Of a DNA stretch of 64,000 bases, positions 34,185 through 45,441 are shown one piece after another; within the stretch, counting starts at the first letter, position 1; every line of letters starts with the position of its first letter. The stretch is from Callorhinus ursinus (lineage: Eukaryota > Chordata > Mammalia > Carnivora > Otariidae), in contig NW_020312817.1 in NCBI RefSeq assembly GCF_003265705.1, forward strand, positions 50,133,589 to 50,197,588. Direction: 5' to 3'. Under the pieces are notes generated by a model. That model was not told the DNA's origin. It ran no database searches and was given only the letters and a program-made list of their open reading frames with translations. The position numbers and the translations under genes are program-made.

Positions 34185-34638
34185 CAAAGCAGAAACATGA
34201 ATAGACATATTTCCAAAGAAGACTTATGGACAGCCAACAGACACATGAAAAGACACATGTTGCCATTTGCAAGATCACTGATCATTAGGGAAATGCAAAT
34301 CAAAACTACAATGAGAGATCACCCCACACCTATCAGAATGGCTAAAAACAACACAAGAAATAATAGGTGGTGAAGATGCAGAGAAAGAGGAACTCTCCTG
34401 CACTGTTGGTGGGAATGCAAACTGATGCGGCCACTGTGGAAAACAGTATGAAGGCTCCTCAAAGTGTTAAAAAAGAAGTACCCTAAGATCCAGTAATTGC
34501 ACTATTTACCCCCCAAAATAGAAAAACACTAATCCAAAAGGATATATGCACCTTGATGTTTATAGCAGCATTACTAACAATAGCCAGAGTACGGAAACAG
34601 CCCAAGTGTCCACTGACTGAAGAATGGATAAAGATGTG

Positions 34639-34669
<31 letters not shown>

Positions 34670-35115
34670 CACACACATATATATAAGAGAATATTATTTA
34701 ACCACGAAAAATAATGAAATCTTGCCATTTGCAATGACATGGATGGAGCCAGAGCGTATTATGCTAAGTGAAATAAGTCAGTCAGAGAAAGACAAATACC
34801 ATATGATCTCATTCACGTGTGGAATTTAAGAAACAAAAGGAGCAAAGGGAAAAGAAAAAGAGAGGTAAACCAAGAAACAGACTCTATACAAACTATATAG
34901 AAACTATAGAGAACAAACTGATGGCTACCAGAGGGGAGGTGGGCGGGGGGGGGGGGGGGGGGGGGGAGGGGAATGGGTGAAGTAGGTGATGGGGATGAAG
35001 CAGGGCACTTGTCGTGATGAGCACTGGGTGATGTACGGAAGTGCTGAATCACTATATTGTACACCTGAAACTAATAGTATGCTGTATGTTAACTGGAATT
35101 TAAATAAAAACTAAC
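34185..35115 (+). mobile_element. L1 3' end with expanded GT and G tracts
   Basis: Forward ORF2 tail and 3' UTR (ATGCAAATCAAAACTACAAT, CACTGTTGGTGGGAATGCAA, GAGCACTGGGTGATGTACGG). It contains a GT/GC/AC/AT palindromic repeat (34636-34684) and a G22 run (34945-34966). It is moderately young and 5'-truncated. Confidence 0.88.
34636..34684. repeat. GT-GC-AC-AT alternating repeat
   Basis: A continuous purine-pyrimidine alternation: a GT run, then CGCGCG, then a CA run, then AT units. Bases 34657-34676 form a perfect 20-bp palindrome. Confidence 0.9.
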
Positions 35116-35149
35116 AGAAAAAAAAGTATAAAGAAATATAACTCAGGAA

Positions 35150-36212
35150 TAAAATGACAACCCAATTTTAAAACCCAAATAATCCTTTTAAAGATCTGAA
35201 TAGACATTTCTCTAAAGAAGCTATAAAGATATACAAGTGGCCAATAAGTTGAACAAAAAGATGTTCAAAAATCAATAGTCATCAGGGAAATGCAAATTAA
35301 AACCACAATGAGATACCATTTCATAGTCATTAGGATGGTTATAATCAAAAGACAGACAATAACAAGTGTTGACAAGGATATAGAGAAATTGGATTGGAAT
35401 ATGATCCTGGTGGGAATGTAAAATGGTGCAGCCACTCAAAAGTTTAAACAGGGAGCTCCCATATGGTCCAACAATTCTATTACTAGTTATATACCTAAGA
35501 ACATTGAAAAAATATGTCCACACAAATAGTTGTATATTGGGGTGCCTGGGTGGCTCAGTTGGCTAGGCATCTGCCCTCAGCTCAGGTCACAATCCCAGGG
35601 TCCTGGGATTGAGTCCTGCGTCACGTCAGGCTCCCTGAGCAGGGAGCCTGCCTCTCCCTCTGCCCTCCTCCTGCTTCTGTTTTCTCTCTCTCTCTCAAAT
35701 AAATAAATAAAATCTTAAAAGAATTTGTATATTAATGCTTATAGCAGCATTTTTCATAATGGTAAAAAATCAGAAACAATCTAAATATCCATCAACTCAT
35801 GAATAAACAAAATGTTGTATATGTATATGGAATACTGTTCACTTGTAAGAAGCAATGAGTATTGATTCATGCAACAAAATGGATGAACCTTGAAAATATT
35901 TAGTGAAAGAAACCAGACACAAAAGGCCATATATCGTATGATTCATTTATATGAAACGTACTGAAAAGGTAAATCCACAGAGACAGAAAGTAGATTAATG
36001 GCTGCAGAGTGGGGAGAGGTAGGAGGGGCTGACAAATGACCATTAATGGACATAGGGTTTCTTTCTGGTGTGACAAATATACGCTGGATTTAGTGGTGAT
36101 GGTTGTACAGCCTTCAAGGAATATACTAAAAAGCAGTGAATTATATATTTAAAAGAGTAAACTGCATAGTGTGTGAATTTTATTTAAAAAATTAATAGAG
36201 ATTGACCAGTAC
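35150..36212 (+). mobile_element. Old L1 3' end, interrupted by a SINE
   Basis: Forward L1 tail (GACATTTCTCTAAAGAAGCT, TTATAGCAGCATTTTTCATA) directly following the younger L1 at 34.2-35.1 kb in the same orientation. No intact frame. Confidence 0.78.
35539..35723 (+). mobile_element. SINEC
   Basis: Forward SINE with target duplication TTGTATATT at 35530-35538 and 35724-35732. Confidence 0.92.
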
Positions 36213-36504
36213 TGAGACACACTATGGGAAAATAACTTACATTAAAAAATATGACAAGAATATAGGAATGAAAATCCAGGACACCACAGGGAAAAATATA
36301 TCAGGGTTGCCTCTGATATAGAAACATTACATGCTTGTGCCCAGAAAAGGGGAGTAAAATTGACAGAATTTTGAATTAAGGATTATCTGTAAGTTTTATA
36401 TCCAACCAAGTTGTTCTTACATAAAGATAAGAGAAAGATAGTTTCAAATTGTAAGAACTGAAGAGATGCACACTCCTGAATAACTGTTTAAAAATCTAGC
36501 CAAA

Positions 36505-36713
36505 TGGGGGCGCCTGGATGGCTCAGATGGTTAAGCGTCTGCCTTCGGCTCAGGTCATGGTCCCAGGGTCCTGGGATCGAGCCCCGCATCGGGCTCCCTG
36601 CTGGGCGGGAAGCCTGCTTCTCCCTCTCCCACTCCCCCTGCTTGTGTTCCCTCTCTCGCTGTGTCTCTCTCTGTCAAATAAATAAATAAAATCTTAAAAT
36701 AAATAAATAAATA
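36505..36713 (+). mobile_element. SINEC full-length
   Basis: Forward SINE with target duplication AAAATCTAGCCAAA on both sides (36491-36504 and from 36715). Its tail is extended by extra AAAT units. It looks young. Confidence 0.94.
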
Positions 36714-37110
36714 AAAATCTAGCCAAACAGAATTATTTAAATTAACAGACTCATAAATAGTTATATGAAAAGGCCCTGGTATTTTAAAACTTAATTAATA
36801 TAAAATGGTTATTTTGCTTGCAATATGGAAGTAATATGTTATAATTCTTGAAAATAAAGTGAGTCAACATAGTAGCAATATTACAATAATGAACTAAGAC
36901 AAAATTCACAAAATTTTGGTAGGTTGGGGGGGAAGTACGTGTGTGTGTTAGTGGGTGGGAAGAAACAGGACAAGTACAACCAGTTTCTTAAGTTTTCATA
37001 TGGTGGAGTCAATAGATACTGTTTTATATCTGAGGGTGATGAGAAAGTGGCTTAAGCATGGTATTTAATGAGATTACATGGCTGCCAAGTTATCAGAAAA
37101 ACAATTCAAC

Positions 37111-37275
37111 AGACATTGAACTCTAGGAAACTGAGGGTTGCTGGAGGGGAGGTGGATGGGGGGGAAGGGATTACTGGGTGATGGGCATTAAGAAGGGCAC
37201 TTGATGTAATGAGCACTGGGTGTTATATGAAACTGATGAATCACTAAATTCTACCTCTGAAACTAATGAAAAAAA
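37111..37275 (+). mobile_element. Very short L1 3' end
   Basis: 165 bp of L1 terminus (GATGGGCATTAAGAAGGGCA, GAGCACTGGGTGTTATATGA). A 16-bp duplication AGAAAAACAATTCAAC lies at 37095-37110 and 37276-37291. Confidence 0.92.
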
Positions 37276-37291
37276 AGAAAAACAATTCAAC

Positions 37292-38830
37292 TCAAAGAAA
37301 ATCATACAGCAATGAACAAAAGAAGACTGGAAACAGTAGGAAATCATTAAAAATGATAAAATACCCTAAATAACCGAAACAATTTTGAAAAAGAAGAACA
37401 AAGCTGAAGGACTCACACATCTTGATTTCAAAACATATTACAGTACAGTATGGTACAGCAATATAACAGTACTGGCATAAAAACAGACAAATACTTCAAT
37501 GGACTAGAATAGCCTAGAAAGAAATCCTCATGTATATGGTCAAATGATCTATCATCAAAGGATCTTTGACTCTCGATGCCAAGACTACTCAAAGGGGAAA
37601 TTTCTTTTCAACAAATGGTGTGGGGAAAACTAGATATCCATTTGCAAAGAATGAAGTTAATCTTATTTTACACCATCTAGAAAAATTAACTCAAAATGGA
37701 TTGAAGGCCTAAACATAGATATAAAACCATAAAACTCTTAGAAGAACACATATGGGAAAAATTTCATGGCACTGGACTTGGTAATGATTTCTTGGATATG
37801 TTAGCCAAAATTATAGGCAACAAAAGTAAAAATAGACTACAGGGACTACGTTAATATTACATATATCAAAGGACACAATCAATAAAGTAAAAAGGGAGGA
37901 AAAACTTATAAATTATATATCTGATAAGCAGTTAATATCCAGAATATATAAAGAACTACAACTCAATAATCAAAAAAAAGTAACCCAATTCAAGAATAGG
38001 CAAAGGACTTGAATAGACATTTCTCCAACAATGATGTACAAATGGCCAACAAGCATAGGAAAAGATGTCCAACATTATCAGAAATGCAAATCAAAAACAC
38101 AATGAAATACCACTGCATACCCACAAGGATGGCTACTACCAAACAATGACGACAACAACAAGAACAGAAACAACAACAAAAACAACCAGGAAATAAATGT
38201 TGGCAAGGATATGGAGAAACTGAAACTCTTGTGAACTGTTTGGTGGGACTATAAAATGGTGTAGCTGCTGTGGAAAAGTATGGTGGTTCCTCAAAAAATT
38301 AAAAATAGAATTACCATATGATCCAACCATTCCACTTGTAGATATATGTCCTAAAGAATTGAAAGCAAGGTCTTGAAGACATATTTGCATGACCATGCTC
38401 ACAGCAGCATTATTCACAATAACCAAGAGGTGGAAGCAACCCAAATGTCCACTAAGGGATGAATGGATAAACAAAATGTGGTATATACATACAATGGAAT
38501 ATTATTCAGCCTTAAAAAGTAAGAAAATCCTGTCACATGGTACAATATAGATGAATCTTGAAGACATTATGCTAAGTAAAGTAAGCCTGTTACTAAAAGA
38601 CAATACTCTATGAGTCCACTTACATGAAGTTATCTAAAATCAAGTAAAACCAGGGGCTCAGGGCAGAGGGAAAAGGGGAGTTGCTGTTTAATGGGTAGAG
38701 ATTTTCCATATTATAATATGAAAAAGTTCTGGAGAACTGTTTCATGACAATGTGAATATATTTAACACTACTGAATTTTACATTTAAAAATGGTTAAGAT
38801 GATAAATTTTTTGTCATGTGTTTTTTTTTA
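37292..38830 (+). mobile_element. Old L1 ORF2 tail and 3' end
   Basis: Forward L1 (ACTCACACATCTTGATTTCA, TCTTTTCAACAAATGGTGTG, ATGAATGGATAAACAAAATG). It has many stops. Confidence 0.82.
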
Positions 38831-38989
38831 ACCACATTAAAAAGTTCACTTGCCTCAGTCTGCAATGGAATTTTGCATAATAAACAGAACAGGATAAAAT
38901 AATAAGGATATTAAAATTTAAACCAAACATATTTATTATAACCTCACAGTTAAGCAGAATAAATTCACCCCAAAAGAAAAATGCTCAAA

Positions 38990-39880
38990 TTTCGTTGGGG
39001 AAAAAAAGTTAAATTTAACTAGATGCTACCTAGACTTGAGCAAAGTGACCAGAAAGGCTAAAAGTAGAAGGATAGGCAAAGAGAAACTGTGCAAATGTAA
39101 AGTTTTAAAAATTGCACTGAAGTGGAATCAAAGACAAAACATTAAAAATGGAAAATAAAACTTACTTTGTATGATTTATGGTATAATTCACAGTGAATAA
39201 AAAAGTATCATGAATGTTTATGTGCCAGACATAAAAATAAATATACATATAGACCATTAACTGCCACAAAGATAAATCAACCTTCAAATATACTTTTTTT
39301 AAAAAAAACTTCTTTGCCATCTCCCATTTATTTACCATCAATATTTTAAGCTTGTGTGTCTAGCCAACTCCTGTGCATGACAACACTGTAGCTTTTTTAA
39401 AGTAAGCTCTACACCCAATGTGGGGCTTGAACTCACAACCCCAGGATCAAGAGTCACATGCTCTGCCAACTGAGCCAGCCCGGCACCCCTAAGTACATTC
39501 TTTGAAGTCCTTAACAGACCAAGGAAACCAATATTTGGGAAAAATATAATTAATAAAGGTGAATGACCGGGTATAATTGGAATGTCATACTCTATATGGA
39601 GACTCTACCTCCTTTATAATACCCTTGGAGTACGTGTTCATACATCAAGCCACAAAGAAAATCTCTATAATATCTTTAAAACAGAAATGGAACTGAGTAC
39701 AATCTCTGATCACAATACTTTAAAATTATAAGTTCATATGTAGTGACAATAAATCCAGCTTTAAGAATCTTTTTTTTTTTTTTAATTATCCCCTAAACTT
39801 TCCTCTTGGATCAAACAGGAAATCCAAAGGTACAATTATAGAACATCTAGAAAATACTACTAATAAAAATACCACAAACT
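38990..39880 (+). mobile_element. Possible old L1 ORF2 endonuclease remnant
   Basis: Diverged forward text (GCCAGACATAAAAATAAATA, GAACTGAGTACAATCTCTGA) resembles the endonuclease part of an old L1, interrupted by a reverse SINE. This is a weak call. Confidence 0.4.
39393..39489 (-). mobile_element. tRNA-derived SINE, short old variant
   Basis: Reverse copy with the tRNA-like part only (GGGGTGCCGGGCTGGCTCAG on the minus strand). It has no CT-rich region. Confidence 0.8.
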
Positions 39881-39955
39881 TAAATCTACTATATATATAT
39901 ATAGTTTCCATTTAGGGATCTAAAGAGTCAGATAAAGCAGCCCTCCATCCTTATA

Positions 39956-40022
39956 ACACCCCCACCATCACCACCATCACCACCATCATCACCACCATCA
40001 CCACCACCACCACCACTACCAG
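39956..40022. repeat. ACC / ATC triplet repeat
   Basis: Interspersed CACCAT and CACCAC units form a near-perfect triplet tract of about 67 bp. Confidence 0.92.
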
Positions 40023-42564
40023 AAGTGTATCAATTTTAAGTTCATGACTTTTCTTGAAGCTATCAGAAAGTTGAGATCACAGGTCAACCTTGGCCCAAAA
40101 TCTAAGGAGAAATTGTTGCCTGCAGGGAGATATGAGACGCGAGCACCAGATCAACTGGAGGAGATACAAGTGGACAATATTAAGAAGGATGGAGACTGGA
40201 TTAGGTAGAGACCAAGTATACACTGGCAAGAATGTGAAGCCCTTGGGAGCTACAGAAATTGGGGGAGTCTGCACCTTCTTGCTATTCTTCTATAAACTCC
40301 ACCAGGAAAAAGATAGAAGAGTTTATTCAAGTGTCTATTATAGTGCAGACCCAGGAAACAGGAAGAGTAGCTGTTGTGGGACGGGTTACAAAACTCTACG
40401 TTGGAGGGATGTTAGCAAAATCAGTAGAATAAGGACTTCCAGGGACCTGTCACCAAAAAACCTGGCAAGAACTGTCAAAAAATCAACTTCATCAGAATTC
40501 TAGAAGATAGTCAAAGGTTTATGGCAACTAAGTGAAAACCTGAGCAAGAGCAAGGCCACCTAAACAAGATAGGAGAGCTTTGTGGCTATTAGCTTAGCCT
40601 TCTCAGGCATGGCACTGAAGACAGCAGCCTGCATTCACAGTGTAGGTACTTGCTTCCAAAGGAAGCACAGAGTATGTTGTTCCCACGGAATTGTTTCTCT
40701 GAACCTTCCCGAGTACTCCCTAAAGAATTCACACAAGGGGGCATATCTTTGTTTCACTAAGCTTGGAATTCTTTTGGGGCATTTTAAAGGATGGAATTTC
40801 CTTGAAAACTAAATGAAAAAGGCATTACTGCAAAGGGAAAGCAAGGAAGCATGCAATAAATAAATAAATAAAATGGATGAATGAATAAACAAACAAATAA
40901 ATAAAAGTTGGTTGAAACACTAGGTACACTGAAAGCCAGGTAGAAAAGCAGGAATTCTGGGGAAATGGGGTTTTGAAAATCTCCCATGAACCCCAGGGAA
41001 ACTAGAAAGTGCATGCACAGGGCAGAATGCATGGGCAGAAAAGACCTGAGAAGACCATACAGTTTCACAACTGGCTGATCTGTAGGTTCAGTGCAAGCTG
41101 GAAATTTGGCTAAGGCAGAGTTGTAAATGGCCTATCTAAGCATTAGAGTCCCTAATACAAAGATAATCTACAAAAAACTGGGGAAATTTTTTCCCCTTTC
41201 CTTCCTTTTCTTTTTTTGCTTTCTCTTGATTCCAGGCACTTAAGGCTATCTGTCAAACAACTAGCTGACTAATGAGCTAAAGAAACAGAGACATCAGAGA
41301 CCAAAAATACAGTCTGTATAAAAATAGTTGAGAAAAATCACTAAACATACCAACAACTTTAACCCATAACAACAAGCAGTAACAACAAACCCTAGGGAGT
41401 GGGGAGGATAATCTGATTTCCAGAGTTATCACATCACAATATTCAAAATGTCAAGTTTTCAACCAAAAGTTACAAGGCATCCAACCAAGAAAGTATGGGA
41501 CATTTATAAGAAAAACAAAATGAACAGAAACTGCCCATCAGGAAGCAGAGACATTGAACTTACCCTACAAAGACTTTTTTTTTTTTTAACTATACAAAGA
41601 CATTATATCAACTGTCCTAAATATGCTTGAAGAGCTAAAGGAAACCATGGACAAATAAACAAGGAGAATGATGTCTCACCAAATAGAGATTATCAATAAA
41701 GAAAAATAAAAAGGAAACAAATAGAAATTATGAAGCTGAAAAGTAAAATAACTGAAATGAAAAATTCACCAGAGCAGTTCAACAGTGTATTTGAACAGAC
41801 AGATGAATCTGTGAAGTTGAAGGCAGAATAAATGAAAATATCCAGTCTGAGGGACAGAATGAAAACAGAATAAAGAAAAATGAACAGAGTCTAAGAGACT
41901 TACAGAACACCATCAAGCTTACATGCCACATGGAAGGTGGGAGTGCCAAAAGGAGAAGAGTCAGAAAGAATATTTGAAGAAATAGTGGTTGGTAAGAGAC
42001 ATGGATCTAAAATTGAAGAAGTTCAATGAACTCCCAGTAGGAGAAGCTCTCCACACCAAGACACATAATAATCAAACTCTTAAAAGTCAGGGATAAAGAA
42101 AGAATCTTGAAGCAGTAAGTGAAGAGGCGCGTAACCTAGAAGGGATCATCGGTAAGTTTAACTGCCACCTTCTCCTAAGAAATGATAGAAGCCAACAGGG
42201 AGCAGGATGGCGTTTAAAGCGAGGCGAGAACTGAAAAAAGAAATCTGTACCTGGCAAAGGTGAAGATGTATCTGGCAAAAATGAAGGTGAAACTCAGACC
42301 CTCCCAGATAAAAAACAAAGGTTGAAAGGATTCATTGCTGGAAGACTTGCCCTACAAGAAATGCTAAAGGGACTCCTTCAGGCTCAAATGAAAAAACAAG
42401 AGGCAACATGTGAAGCCATGTGAAGCAATAAAACCATATGATGCCATATGAAGAAATAACACTGGTAAATGTAATACATAGGTAAATATAAAAGTCAGTA
42501 ATATTGTATTTCTGGTTTGTAACTCCCCTCTCTTTTCCTGTAAGATTTAAAAGACAAATGCATA

Positions 42565-42740
42565 GGGGCGCCTGGGTGCCTCAGTTGGTTAAGCGACCCA
42601 CTCTTGATTTTGGCTCAGGTCATGAGATCGAGCCCCATCTCGGGCTCCAGGCTGGCTGTGGAGTCGGCTTGGGATTCTCTCCCTCTGCCCCTCCCCGACT
42701 CAAGTGCACAAATGTTCTCTTTCTCTAAAAAAAAACCAAC
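42565..42740 (+). mobile_element. SINEC, older variant
   Basis: Forward SINE (CCACTCTTGATTTTGGCTC head) with target duplication AAAAGACRAATGCATA at 42549-42564 and 42741-42756. Confidence 0.93.
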
Positions 42741-42843
42741 AAAAGACGAATGCATAAAAAATAATTATAAATCTATGTTAATGGGTACACAGAAAGTCTA
42801 AAGATGTAATCTGTGATTATAACAATTAAAAGGGTGAGAGGCA

Positions 42844-43066
42844 TGGGTGCCTGGGTGGCTCAGTCAGTTAAGCGTCCACTTTCGGCTCAGGTTATGATGC
42901 CTGTGGTCCTGGGATTGAGCCCTCCATCGGGCTCCCTGCTCAGTGGGGAGCCTGCTTCTCCCTCTCCCTTTGCCCCTCCCCCTGCTCATGCTCTCTCAAG
43001 TAAATAAATAATACATAAATAAAATTAAGAAATAAAATCTTAAAAAATAAAATCCTAAAAAATAAA
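42844..43066 (+). mobile_element. SINEC with a lengthened tail
   Basis: Forward SINE with target duplication AAAAGGGTGAGAGGCA on both sides (about 42828-42843 and 43068-43083). The tail contains several reiterated AAATAAAATC units. Confidence 0.93.
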
Positions 43067-43500
43067 TAAAAGGGTGAGAGGCAGAGAAATATTGAAGTGG
43101 GAGTTTTTGTGTATTATTTAAGCTAGACTGGTATCATTTCACGTTACATATTATGTTATAGATGTAAGATGTTAATTGTATCCCCAAGGTAAGCACTATG
43201 AAAATAAATATAAAGGAAAGGAAATGAGACAGGAACCAAAATGGTTCATTATAGGAAATCAGTTAAATACAAAGGAAGGCAGGAATAGAGGAATTGAAAA
43301 AGAAAAAATTTATATAAGATATAAACAAATGGCAAAATTGCCAAAGTAAGTCCTTTCCTATCAGTAATTATTTTAAATGTAAATAGACTGAACTCTCCAG
43401 TTAGACGGGAGAGATGGCAAAATGTATTTTAAAAAACATGAGCCACTTATGTGTTGTCTAAAAAAGACTTCATTAATTCATTCATTTAAAAAACTGAGGC

Positions 43501-43678
43501 AAAATATTTTTAAAGATTTATTTGTTTGTTTTGGGAGGGGAGGGTCAGAGGGAGAGAATCTCAAGCACTCTCTGCTGAGTGTGGACCCGGGCAGGGGCTC
43601 GATCTCATGACGCTGAGATCACAACCTGAGCCGAAATCAAGAGTCGGATGCTCAACTGACTGAGCCACCCAGGCTCCC
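43501..43678 (-). mobile_element. SINEC, older variant
   Basis: Reverse SINE with target duplication AACTRAGGCAA at 43489-43500 and 43679-43690. Confidence 0.9.
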
Positions 43679-43735
43679 CAACTAAGGCAATTCAGTAAGA
43701 TCATATAGACACATGCACTGAGGCTGTTTTCTTAT

Positions 43736-44077
43736 ACAGCTGATCCTTGAACAACACAGGAAAAAGGGGTACTGACCCCTGAAGGTAGCAGTAAATCCAC
43801 GTCTAACTTTTGACTCCACCTAAATTAACTAATAGCCTACTACTGATGAGAAGCCTTATGATAACATAAACAGTTGTTTAACCTACATTTTCTATATGTT
43901 AGATATATTACAAACTGTATTCTTATAATAAAGCTAGAGAAAAGAAAATGTTATTAAGAGAGTCATAAGAGAAAATACATTTGCAGTATAGCACTGTATC
44001 GAAAAAAATCTGCATATAAGTAGATATTTCACACCTATGTTGCTCACATCCATGCTGTTCAAGGCTCAACTATAATA
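43736..44077 (+). mobile_element. Tigger/mariner-like DNA transposon remnant (non-autonomous)
   Basis: The ends are imperfect inverted repeats: CAGCTGATCCTTGAACAACA on the left and, read inverted, TATAGTTGAGCCTTGAACAG on the right, flanked by TA. Internal text (GCCTACTACTGATGAGAAGC, AAAGAAAATGTTATTAAGAG) matches what I remember of a widespread mammalian Tigger-type MITE. I do not give a family name. It has no transposase. Confidence 0.75.
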
Positions 44078-45352
44078 AAATGACATAGAGCAGGATTGGT
44101 GCTTTAGCCCATTTCAATTAGACTAAATATCATATTCTTAAGAATAGGATTTGTTGTTGCTGCTACCCTAGTAGTTCCTTTCATCAGAAGGGGTCTGATA
44201 TGTGTTTTAGTCTGGCAATACCCTACAATCCCAGGCCACTACTTCCAGAACCCATTTAGTCAGGACTTTTGGGTGAGAAAGAAATCCACGCTCAGGAAAG
44301 GCTGACCCTCAGTCCTGTCTTTATCACAAGTCCATCCTGCAAACTGTCAGTGTGTGGCAGCCTATACTGGGAATGTTATAGGTGCCATACCATTTTTACC
44401 AGATGTTATTAATGGAATGAAGTCATTCCGCTCTGGCCCCCTCCACAGCACCCACCAGAAAAGGACAGGGTCCTCAACCAACCCCATAGAAAATATACAG
44501 CCCAAACTGCCATCCCCTTGCTGTCCCCCATCCCCCCCCCCTCCATTTTGAAAAAGACTTACTTTAGATCCAAAGACACAGTATTTGAAAGTAAAAGGAT
44601 GGAAAAGATATCCCATGCAAAGAGTGGTAATGAAAAGAAAGCTGGGGTGGCTCTACAAATACAAGAAAAAAGAAACTTTGAGTTAAAAATCATTACAAAA
44701 GATAAAGAAGGGGATTATTTATTGATAAGGGGTCAACCCATGAAGAAGATATAACAATTATGGACATATACATACTGACAACAGAACTTCAAAATATATG
44801 AAGCAAAAATGGACAGAACTGAATGGAGAAACAGTTCCACATTAATAGCGGCAGACTTCAATATAATAGAAAAACTAGATAAAAGACCAGTAAGGAAACA
44901 GGGGACTTGAATAACACTATAAACCAACTAGACCTAATAGACATATACAAAACACTCTAACCAACAGCAGCATGATCCTCTCAAGTGCACATGAAAATTC
45001 TCCATAAGAGACCATATGCTAGGCTATAAAATAAGTCATAATAAATTTAAAAGGACTGAAATAATACAAAGTTTATTCTTTGACCACAGTGGACTGAAAC
45101 TAGAAATCAACACCAGAAAGAAATTTGGAAAATAAACAAAAATGTGGTAAATAGTCAAACTATTAATGGCCAAAAAAGAAACTACAAGGGAAATTAGAAA
45201 ATACTCTGAGATGAATGAAAATGAAAACAAAACATACCAAAACTTTGGAAGGCAGTGAAGGCTGAATTCAGAAAAAAATTAGTATCTACACAAGCAGTGC
45301 TCAGAGGAAATTTGTAATGGTAAACACCTATACTAAAAAAGAATAATAATTT

Positions 45353-45441
45353 CATAATTTTTTTCTTCCAGGTTTTTATTTAAATTCCCATTAGTTAACA
45401 TACAGTTTCAGGTGTAGGATTTAGTGATTCATCACTTACAT
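45353..45441 (-). mobile_element. Very short L1 3' end
   Basis: 89 bp, the complement of an L1 terminus (CATTAGTTAACATACAGTTT, ATTTAGTGATTCATCACTT). A 13-bp target duplication AGAATAATAATTT lies at 45340-45352 and 45442-45454. Confidence 0.9.

Noticed and set aside
40090..40503. 137-codon open frame on the plus strand
   Set aside because: No recognisable family and antisense to ALMS1 in intron 16. It may belong to the leader of the old L1 that follows.
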